Shown one piece after another: positions 27,959-34,503 of a DNA stretch of 64,000 nucleotides. The notes below the pieces were generated by a model, which saw only the letters and a list, made by a program, of their open reading frames with translations, had not been told where the DNA came from and did no database searches. Source of the DNA: Hallerella sp964587155 (GTDB lineage Bacteria; Fibrobacterota; Fibrobacteria; Fibrobacterales; Fibrobacteraceae); NCBI GenBank assembly GCA_964587155.1, contig CAZPKF010000009.1, forward strand, positions 1 through 64,000. Reading direction: 5' to 3'. A program made the position numbers and the translations under genes. Numbering within the stretch: the stretch's first letter is position 1; each line of letters starts with the position of its first letter.

Positions 27959-28654
27959 ATGAAAATTCAATTCATACTGGTTTTTATGGTGGCTGTTTTT
28001 GTTGCGTGTTCTAATGATGGCAATGGATTCAGTGCAGGAGACGTTTGCCCTGTTGATGGGACGAACCGATACGGCGAAGCGAACCGCGGTGTTTTTGTCG
28101 ATGAACGCGATGGCCGCGTTTACAAGTATACGACTATCGGAGACCAAGTTTGGATGGCGGAAAACTTGCACTACGAATTGGCGATGAATTCAGTCGTGCA
28201 TCCGCGAACGGGAGAGATGGTTAGTGCCGAAGATTCCTGTTGGTTTCCAGAAGATAATTGCGAAGAAATGGGACTGATGTACAATTGGAATGCGGCTTTT
28301 TACGCTTGTCCCAACGGATGGCATTTCCCCATTTACTGGGAGTGGATTACTCTTGTCGAATCAATGGGCGGTCGGTCGGAGGCCAATGTCCGTTTGCGTG
28401 CGACGACGGGGTGGAAAGAGCTGAACCGCGGTGAAAATATCAATGGAACGGATGATTGCGGATTTCGGGCTTTGCCGTCACAAAAGCAAGGTCGTGGGAC
28501 CGGGTATTCGGGATATACTTATGAAGCGTGGTCTTACACAGATGAAATTAACGTTTTTTATTTCAAGACTTATTCTTATGGCACTGAAGTGAAAATGAAT
28601 ACGGCTGATGCGAGTGAATGGGAAATGAAATCGCTTCGTTGCGTTAAGGATTGA
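27959..28654 (+). CDS. FISUMP-domain lipoprotein 2
   Basis: The second paralogue is also 231 aa. It has a short signal with lipobox VFVAC (Cys17). Its FISUMP core (residues 34-70) is identical in protein sequence to that of its neighbour, while the central part differs: ACPNGWHFPIYWEW replaces the other copy's insert and an extra serine/cysteine region follows. It shares the ending SLRCVKD. The spacing to the first copy is 40 nt and it overlaps the region of the next gene's ribosome site (TAAGGA). A structural or substrate-linked surface role is possible, but nothing in the sequence shows an enzyme. Confidence 0.9.
   Translation: MKIQFILVFMVAVFVACSNDGNGFSAGDVCPVDGTNRYGEANRGVFVDERDGRVYKYTTIGDQVWMAENLHYELAMNSVVHPRTGEMVSAEDSCWFPEDNCEEMGLMYNWNAAFYACPNGWHFPIYWEWITLVESMGGRSEANVRLRATTGWKELNRGENINGTDDCGFRALPSQKQGRGTGYSGYTYEAWSYTDEINVFYFKTYSYGTEVKMNTADASEWEMKSLRCVKD
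28058..28168 (+). repeat. FISUMP core block, copy 2
   Basis: Partner of 27346-27456: same 37 residues, 11 synonymous codon differences. Confidence 0.95.
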
Positions 28655-28656
28655 AT

Positions 28657-29292
28657 ATGCGAAAATGGTGTGCTGTTTTAGGGCTTGCCTCCATGGAGGC
28701 CTTTGCTCTTTCGTTGGAACAAGTTCAAATGGATTTGCAAAAAAATTCCATTGCAAAAGATTCCGTTGAAATGAATATCAAAACGACGATTCGTTCCGCT
28801 GCCGGTGAACAATCGGTATTCACTTATTTTGTTCAAAAAGGAACAGAAAAAATCTATGCGGAAATCAAAACGCCTTTTGCAAAAAGGCGGAGTATTGTCA
28901 ATGGAAATCGCGTCAAGACGGTAAATTTAATTTCGGGCGAAGTTCAAATTGTGCCTTATCAAGGTGAAACTTTTGATTTTTTTCCCGATTTCAATTTTGC
29001 CCGGATGGCTTCTGGAGAATGGGAAGAACCGAAGCTCCTTGCCGACAGCATCTTTGTCATTGAAGGTCCGGAGGGGACGCTTTTTTACAATGCCTCAGAA
29101 AAGCGGATTGAAGAATTGATATCGGAAAATTTTCAAAAAACGGTGAATGTGAAATTTTCCTATGATGCGGCAAACCGTTTGAAATCCGTGACGGTGAAAA
29201 CTTCGGCACAAGGCTTAGAGAGTGCAGCTTTCGTGGATGTTTTGAAGCTTTGCCACTCGAAAAACTTCCCGGACCGGCTTTTTGAATTTTGA
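28657..29292 (+). CDS. LolA-like periplasmic protein
   Basis: A 211-aa protein with an N-terminal signal peptide (AVLGLASMEAFALS). The mature part begins with a helix and is followed by alternating beta strands (AEIKTPFAKRRSIVNGNRVKT), the pattern of the LolA/outer-membrane-lipoprotein-sorting fold. Match to a named family is by eye only. I chose ATG 28657 with TAAGGA upstream; the frame also opens at TTG 28651 inside the previous stop. It is the last gene of the giant-protein operon, so it may chaperone or sort the two lipoproteins. A polyphosphate-like or unrelated beta protein cannot be excluded. Confidence 0.6.
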   Translation: MRKWCAVLGLASMEAFALSLEQVQMDLQKNSIAKDSVEMNIKTTIRSAAGEQSVFTYFVQKGTEKIYAEIKTPFAKRRSIVNGNRVKTVNLISGEVQIVPYQGETFDFFPDFNFARMASGEWEEPKLLADSIFVIEGPEGTLFYNASEKRIEELISENFQKTVNVKFSYDAANRLKSVTVKTSAQGLESAAFVDVLKLCHSKNFPDRLFEF

Positions 29293-29296
29293 AGTG

Positions 29297-29365
29297 AAAA
29301 ATCCCATCCAGTAAAATTCCGAAAGTCGATAAAAACTTTTGAATTTTGGATGGGATTTTGTTTTT
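29297..29365. terminator. Bidirectional terminator between the secretion operon and lysA
   Basis: AAAATCCCATCCA pairs perfectly with TGGATGGGATTTT across a 36-nt loop; T-runs lie on both outer sides, so it can stop transcription from either direction. Confidence 0.8.
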
Positions 29366-29374
29366 GAAAAACGT

Positions 29375-30637
29375 CTAAAGTTGGATGATTTTTTCGTTTT
29401 CCATCAACTGTTCGAACGTTTGGCGTTCGCGGATGACTTCTAACTTGTCGCCGTTTTTCATGATTTCTGGAGCAAGACGGCGACTATTGTAATTGCTGGA
29501 CATTGCGCTGCCATAAGCGCCTGTATCGTGCAAAATCAAAAGGTCTCCGACTTTTGCTTGTGGTAATTTGCGACTTACCACGAAACCGCCTTCTTCTTGC
29601 GTAAAGACATCGCCCGACTCGCATAAGGGCCCTGCGACGATTGCGTCTTGGGTTTCGCCTAATTTTCGACCGTCTCTGGAGACGATGGAGATGGCGTGGT
29701 AAGAACCGTAAAAAGAAGGACGTACCAAATCATTGAATCCGGCATCAATCAAATAGAACAGGTTGTCGTCTTGCTTTTTTATGGCGCGGATTTCTGCCAC
29801 AAGCACGCCGCTTTCTGCGGTCAAATAACGTCCCGGTTCGACTTCTAAAGAGATGCTATGCCCAATAGATTGCGCAATGTCCTTGCGTGTCTTGTCCCAA
29901 AGGGAATAGTAGGCTCCGATATCGATGCGGTTTTCCTTTTCGTCTTCCCGGTAAGGGATGGGAAGACCGCCGCCCGCCGAAATCATTTGGATGTGGGAAC
30001 CGAGTCTGCGCGAAGCGTCGCGCATGGCATCGCAAACATTGGAAAGATGTTCAAAATCCGATCCGCTGCCAATGTGCATGTGCAATCCCGTAATCCACAT
30101 GCCGTTTGCTTGGGCTAATTTGACGCAATCCTTGATTTGGGAATGCCAAACGCCGTGTTTTGAAAGGGGACCGCCCGTATTTGTTTTCCGGGAATGCCCA
30201 TGACCGAAACCGGGATTGACGCGCAACGTGAGATTTGAACGGATGCCTGCGTCGGCAAGCTGTTGAATCATGTCGGGCGAACCGACGTTCACGTGGATTT
30301 TGTATTGCTTGACCAAATTCAAAGCGTCTCTGTCGAAGATGTCGGCTGTGTAAACGATTTGAGGGACGCGCTTGTCGTTTTCTTCGCCTTTGTATCCGGC
30401 GCGAATCGCCCGGACGATTTCCCCGGCGCTGACGGCATCCACGCAAACGCCATTTTTTTTGGCTAGGGCTAGGATGGAAATGTTGGGACAGGCTTTTTGT
30501 GCGAAGCGGATTGTGTCAAAGCATTTGAGTTCCTGAATGCGCTTTTCAATGACGCTTCTGTCGTAAAGCCAAAAAGGGGTGCCAAATTTTTCGGCACCCT
30601 CTCGGATTGTTTCTTCTGAAAAAAGCGGATTAAACAT
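29375..30637 (-). CDS. lysA: Diaminopimelate decarboxylase
   Basis: PLP enzyme that makes L-lysine from meso-diaminopimelate, the last step of lysine synthesis. It is 420 aa. The PLP lysine is Lys48 in RFAQKACPN (usually YAVKAN), followed by CVDAVSAGEI. Other motifs are GLHMHIGSGS, EPGRYLTAESG, the catalytic cysteine in GPLCESGDVF, and DTGAYGSAMSSNYNSR. Its ATG lies inside the end of the upstream glycogen-binding-domain gene (8-nt overlap), so both are in one operon and probably translationally coupled. Confidence 0.95.
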   Translation of the reverse strand: MFNPLFSEETIREGAEKFGTPFWLYDRSVIEKRIQELKCFDTIRFAQKACPNISILALAKKNGVCVDAVSAGEIVRAIRAGYKGEENDKRVPQIVYTADIFDRDALNLVKQYKIHVNVGSPDMIQQLADAGIRSNLTLRVNPGFGHGHSRKTNTGGPLSKHGVWHSQIKDCVKLAQANGMWITGLHMHIGSGSDFEHLSNVCDAMRDASRRLGSHIQMISAGGGLPIPYREDEKENRIDIGAYYSLWDKTRKDIAQSIGHSISLEVEPGRYLTAESGVLVAEIRAIKKQDDNLFYLIDAGFNDLVRPSFYGSYHAISIVSRDGRKLGETQDAIVAGPLCESGDVFTQEEGGFVVSRKLPQAKVGDLLILHDTGAYGSAMSSNYNSRRLAPEIMKNGDKLEVIRERQTFEQLMENEKIIQL

Positions 30638-31061
30638 TCTTTACGCTGTTTTCGCCACCCTGACCGTCAGGAACGCGGTCGGGATTTGCTTGGTCGATTT
30701 CCCAGCTTCCGTCAAAAACGAACTTGTATTGGTAAGTTCCCGCAGCGAGTTTCGCTTTGAGAGACCACACGCCTTGTTCTCCCTTTTTCATTTTGGCGGG
30801 AGTCCAGTTGTTGAATTCGCCGGCGACTTCGACCATCTTGGAATCCGGAGAGTAGGCGTTGAAAACGACTTCTGTCAATTTTGCCTTGACTGTTTTTTTG
30901 ACGGCTTTTTTAGCGACGGGAGCCTTTTTTTCGGCAGAAACCTTTTTCGCCTGAGCGGGTTTCTTTTCCGCAGTCTTCACTGCTTTCGGCGCTTTTGCTG
31001 CAGAGGTCTTTTTTGACGCAGCCGCCTTCACAGTTTTTGTTGTGGATTTCTTTGTTGACAT
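30630..31061 (-). CDS. CBM48-type glycogen-binding domain protein with histone H1-like N-terminus
   Basis: A 143-aa protein. Residues 1-62 are Lys/Ala/Pro-rich with repeated AKKA/KKP elements, like histone H1 tails. Residues 63-140 form an early-set (isoamylase N-terminal/AMPK-beta) domain: VVFNAYSPDSKMVEVAGEF, then NNWTPAKMKK and GTYQYKFVFDG. These are typical for carbohydrate-binding module 48, which binds glycogen or starch. There is no enzyme domain. It has an excellent AAGGAGG site 7 nt before ATG and a clear promoter. Pairing with lysA is unexpected. DNA, polyphosphate or glycogen binding by the tail is speculation. Confidence 0.8.
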   Translation of the reverse strand: MSTKKSTTKTVKAAASKKTSAAKAPKAVKTAEKKPAQAKKVSAEKKAPVAKKAVKKTVKAKLTEVVFNAYSPDSKMVEVAGEFNNWTPAKMKKGEQGVWSLKAKLAAGTYQYKFVFDGSWEIDQANPDRVPDGQGGENSVKNV

Positions 31062-31089
31062 AAATCAACCTCCTTATTGTTACGAACAA

Positions 31090-31118
31090 ATAATAACAAA
31101 AAAACAATCCGTTCTCAA
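31090..31118 (-). promoter_or_regulatory. Promoter of the CBM48 gene-lysA operon
   Basis: On the reverse strand TTGAGA (31118-31113) and TATTAT (31095-31090) are separated by 17 nt, close to the sigma-70 consensus. Confidence 0.6.
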
Positions 31119-31122
31119 TACC

Positions 31123-31135
31123 TATATTTGATTTT
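31123..31135 (+). promoter_or_regulatory. -10-like hexamer directly before rpe
   Basis: TATATT lies 7 nt before the rpe ATG and there is no ribosome-binding site, the same arrangement as at ispF. This points to leaderless transcription. Confidence 0.4.
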
Positions 31136-31789
31136 ATGAAACGACCGCAAATAATTGCACCGAGTGTGCTGAACGCTGATTTTTTGAATTTGCAATCCGA
31201 ACTGTCTGCCATTGAGCGCGGCGGTGCGGGGCTTGTGCATTTGGATATCATGGATGGACATTTTGTTCCAAACATTAGTTTTGGCCCGGGAATTTCCGGA
31301 CTTATCCATCGGGGGACAAAGCTTCCTTTGGATTGCCATTTGATGATAGCCAACCCGGAGCAATTCGTCGAAGAATTTGCAAAAATGGGAGCTGCTTATA
31401 TTTCTGTTCAAGCGGAATCGACTGTGCATTTGGACCGCCTTTTAAATCGGATCCGGGAACTGGGCGCAAAGCCTGCGGTGAGTATCAATCCGGCAACGCC
31501 GATCGAATCTATCCGATGGGTTTTGGAACTGGTGGATATGGTACTTGTGATGTCCGTAAATCCGGGGTTTGGCGGTCAAAGTCTGATTCCCTATTGTCTG
31601 GAAAAAATTCGGGAATTGCGAAAGATGAAGCCCGATTTGGATATTGAAATTGACGGGGGAATCAAGTTGTCAAACATCCGCGATGCGCGTGATGCCGGAG
31701 CAAACGTTTTCGTTGTCGGCAGCGGTATTTTCGGTAAGGATTCCCGGGAAGACGCTTGCCGGGAATTGGTGAATGCCGTAAACGGATAA
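31136..31789 (+). CDS. rpe: Ribulose-phosphate 3-epimerase
   Basis: Interconverts ribulose 5-phosphate and xylulose 5-phosphate in the pentose phosphate pathway. It is 217 aa, the usual length of this TIM barrel. Motifs in order: APSVLNADFLNL, HLDIMDGHFVPNISFGP (metal histidine and aspartate), DCHLMIANPE, VMSVNPGFGGQ (phosphate loop) and EIDGGIK. The gene is divergent from the CBM48 gene, with an intergenic gap of 74 nt that must hold both promoters. Confidence 0.96.
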   Translation: MKRPQIIAPSVLNADFLNLQSELSAIERGGAGLVHLDIMDGHFVPNISFGPGISGLIHRGTKLPLDCHLMIANPEQFVEEFAKMGAAYISVQAESTVHLDRLLNRIRELGAKPAVSINPATPIESIRWVLELVDMVLVMSVNPGFGGQSLIPYCLEKIRELRKMKPDLDIEIDGGIKLSNIRDARDAGANVFVVGSGIFGKDSREDACRELVNAVNG

Positions 31790-31806
31790 GAGATGCGGAA
31801 AAGAAA

Positions 31807-31834
31807 AAGGCTCTCCTGTTGGAGAGCCTTTTTT
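31807..31834. terminator. Terminator between rpe and eno
   Basis: A perfect 10-bp stem (AAGGCTCTCC / GGAGAGCCTT) with a TGTT loop; T-rich on both sides, so it serves the two convergent genes. Confidence 0.92.
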
Positions 31835-31852
31835 GCTTGACGCAAAATCCGA

Positions 31853-33217
31853 TTACTTGCGCGGATCGCCAGCGTAAACAGCCTTCTTGCCGAGTTCTTC
31901 TTCGATGGCGAGGAGACGGTTGTACTTGGCGACACGGTCTGTACGGGAAAGAGAACCGGTCTTGATTTGTCCAGCGGCGGTGCCAACGGCCAAATCCGAG
32001 ATGAAGGTGTCTTCGGTTTCACCGGAACGGTGAGAAACGATCGGAGCGTAACCCTTTTGCTGGGCAGTCTTGATGGCGTCGAGCGTTTCGGTGATTGTGC
32101 CAACCTGGTTCACCTTGATGAGGATGGCGTTTGCAATGCCTGCTTCGATACCTTCGTTGAAGATTGTCGGGTTGGTGACAAACAGGTCGTCGCCAACGAG
32201 GTTGATCTTCTTGCCGAGTTCCTTCGTGAGGAGCTGCCAGCCGGCCCAGTCGTGTTCATCGAGGCCATCTTCAATGGAGAAAATGGAGAACTTGTCGACG
32301 AGCTTTTCGTAATACTTGACGAGCTGAGCATTCTTGTAGGTTTTGCCAGTCGACTTTTTGAACGTATAAGTTTCGCCCTTGTCCCACTTGTCCTTGATTT
32401 TCTTGTCGCAGAATTCAGAAGAAGCAACGTCGAGAGCGATTTTGATGTCTTTGCCGAATGTGTAGCCGGCAGCTTCGGTCGCTTCCTTGAGGGCGGAAAG
32501 AGCCTTTTCGAGGGTCATCAAACCAGTAATCTTCCAACCGAATTTGGCCTTCGCATCTTTCTTGATGGCAACGCCCGGAGCGAATCCGCCTTCATCGCCG
32601 ACGGTTGTTTCGTAGCCGGCTTTTTTGAGGACACCCTTGAGGGCGTGGAAAATTTCGGTCACCATCTGGAGACCGGCGGAGAACGTCTTGGCGCCAACCG
32701 GAGCAATCATGAATTCTTGGAAGTCGATCGGAGCGGAAGAGTGCGCACCGCCATTGATGACGTTGCACATGGGGCACGGGAGAGTGAGTTTCTTGGTGCC
32801 GTGGAGCTTTGCAATGTATTGATAAAGCGGAATGTTTTCTTCTTTGGCGGCGGCAACGCAAACGGCCATCGAAACGGCGAGAATTGCGTTTGCTCCGAGA
32901 GTGTCTTTCTTCATCCGGTCGCCGTCAAGAGCGATCATGGCTTCGTCGATAGCTCTTTGATCGAAAACGTCCATTCCCTTGATTTTCTTGGCGATTTTTT
33001 CGTTCACGTTCTTTACGGCCTTGGTTGTGCCCTTGCCGCAATAGGCTTTTCCGCCGTCACGGAGTTCGCAGGCTTCGCGTTCGCCGGTGGAAGCTCCACT
33101 GGGAACCTTCGCAACGCCTTCGACGCCGGATTCGAGAACAACGATAGCTTCGACAGTCGGATTGCCACGGGAATCCAAAATCTGGCGAGCCTTGACGGAC
33201 TTGATTTTTGTAGCCAT
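31853..33217 (-). CDS. eno: Enolase
   Basis: Glycolytic conversion of 2-phosphoglycerate to phosphoenolpyruvate. It is 454 aa, about 20 more than usual, through small insertions in a lysine-rich segment around 290-310 (the KKIKDKWDKGETYTFKKS region). Motifs: ILDSRGNPTVEA, PSGASTGEREA, NVINGGAHSSAP, VGDEGGFAP, EDGLDEHDW, DDLFVTNP, KVNQVGTITET and SHRSGETEDTFISDL. The residues for Mg binding and catalysis are intact. A TATATT hexamer lies at 33262-33257 on the reverse strand, about 39 nt before the ATG. Confidence 0.97.
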   Translation of the reverse strand: MATKIKSVKARQILDSRGNPTVEAIVVLESGVEGVAKVPSGASTGEREACELRDGGKAYCGKGTTKAVKNVNEKIAKKIKGMDVFDQRAIDEAMIALDGDRMKKDTLGANAILAVSMAVCVAAAKEENIPLYQYIAKLHGTKKLTLPCPMCNVINGGAHSSAPIDFQEFMIAPVGAKTFSAGLQMVTEIFHALKGVLKKAGYETTVGDEGGFAPGVAIKKDAKAKFGWKITGLMTLEKALSALKEATEAAGYTFGKDIKIALDVASSEFCDKKIKDKWDKGETYTFKKSTGKTYKNAQLVKYYEKLVDKFSIFSIEDGLDEHDWAGWQLLTKELGKKINLVGDDLFVTNPTIFNEGIEAGIANAILIKVNQVGTITETLDAIKTAQQKGYAPIVSHRSGETEDTFISDLAVGTAAGQIKTGSLSRTDRVAKYNRLLAIEEELGKKAVYAGDPRK

Positions 33218-33334
33218 ATTTTTGCCTTTTGGTTAAAGTGTAAAACCTTGTCAAAAAATATAAAAATTTAATTCGAAATTTATTTCTAAAAAAGTTTTGC
33301 GGTAGTCAATTCGTTTCGTTTGTGAAAATTCAAT

Positions 33335-34282
33335 TCAGCGGGAGTGCTTATTGCGGAATTCTTTGGGCGTGCATCCGGCGTATTCTTTGAATGCGTGAGC
33401 GAATTTACTTGAATTGGTGTAACCGACTCGGGAGGCGATGGTGGAAATGTTCGCGTTCTCTTCGGAGAGCATTTGAACTGCCAATTTCATTCGATAGGTT
33501 TTCAAGTAAGAGTAGATGGAAAAACCGTAAGAAAGCTTGAAATATTTTTTCATCTGCGTGGGACTCATTTCGGTGCGTTGTGCGAGTTCTTCTAATGTGT
33601 AATGCCTGTCTGCGTTTTTGCGCAAAAATTCCCGAAGAGCCATTAGTTTCTTTTGGTAAATTCCCGGAACGAAATTTCTGTTTTCGTAATGAGTCTCGGA
33701 ATCGAGCCTGCTGAGAAATAAAAGGAGTTCAAGGGTTTTTATCTTGAAATAGGGAAACCGAATGTCTTTGGGTAAATGGTAAAGTTCCGAAAAAATGTGT
33801 TTGACCCTGTCATCTGCACGAAGGGTGAATGGTTTTTGCAAAGATTGCATTTGATGAATTACGCTAGGAAAATCAACATCTATCATAGAGAACATGTTTG
33901 AAATTTCTGAACTTAAAGGCGAAAGAGAAATGGCAACGCCAATGCCGTGGTAACGGCGAAGTGGATATTTGTATTCGACATCGTTTGGAAATCGGTTTAA
34001 AAGCATCAGCCCGTTTTCTTCAAAATTTTTTGTTTGGGAATGGGAAGTGTTCCATTCCGCCATTCCACTGTGGCAATGCAAAACGATAAGATGCTCGCCG
34101 GGCTGATTCAACGTAAATTGAAAATTTGTCAAGTGAAAATTGCAGAAGAAAAATTGCAAACCGGGCAGTACATTGTAAAAAAGAAGACGTCCTGTTCCGG
34201 ACTCGTTTTGCAGCAGATAGTGGGAAAACGATTCCGATGCTTGTAGTAAAGTCATGTTTTTATCGAGGATGGGAAATATCAT
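33335..34282 (-). CDS. AraC family transcriptional regulator
   Basis: A 315-aa regulator. The last 100 residues carry the two helix-turn-helix motifs of the AraC family (LEELAQRTEMSPTQMKKYFK and ISTIASRVGYTNSSKFAHAF, with the signature GCTPKEFR). The N-terminal 200 residues are a beta-rich sensor region with no recognisable ligand motif. Ribosome site AAGGA lies 8 nt before ATG. It sits upstream of eno in the same direction and is divergent from the helicase gene across 221 nt, so it may control either. It belongs to the PchR/YqhC-type rather than the AraC arabinose type. Confidence 0.88.
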   Translation of the reverse strand: MIFPILDKNMTLLQASESFSHYLLQNESGTGRLLFYNVLPGLQFFFCNFHLTNFQFTLNQPGEHLIVLHCHSGMAEWNTSHSQTKNFEENGLMLLNRFPNDVEYKYPLRRYHGIGVAISLSPLSSEISNMFSMIDVDFPSVIHQMQSLQKPFTLRADDRVKHIFSELYHLPKDIRFPYFKIKTLELLLFLSRLDSETHYENRNFVPGIYQKKLMALREFLRKNADRHYTLEELAQRTEMSPTQMKKYFKLSYGFSIYSYLKTYRMKLAVQMLSEENANISTIASRVGYTNSSKFAHAFKEYAGCTPKEFRNKHSR

Positions 34283-34503
34283 CTGGAATTCCTTTTGGTA
34301 AATAGTTAGATAAATCTAAAATTATTAGTTTTGACGAATTTTTTGAGACTAAAATAAATTGTGACTTTGACTGTGCAAAATTGGAATTTGGATAAATCGA
34401 CGGGATTTTGATTGGGCATTTGTTCTTGTCGAAAAAGGAATTGTCTGATTGAATGTGGATTTTTATTTATTTTAAAAATCAAAAGGAAATTTTTCGGTAT
34501 ATC

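Noticed and set aside
15594..29292. Recent horizontal transfer of the secretion island
   Set aside because: It is AT-richer than the nuo operon, but has no integrase, tRNA or repeats at its ends, and FISUMP genes are native to Fibrobacter.
31967..33271. Open frame of 434 codons antisense to enolase
   Set aside because: It is a codon-usage shadow of eno: no ribosome site, no recognisable family, and the enolase frame is unquestionable.
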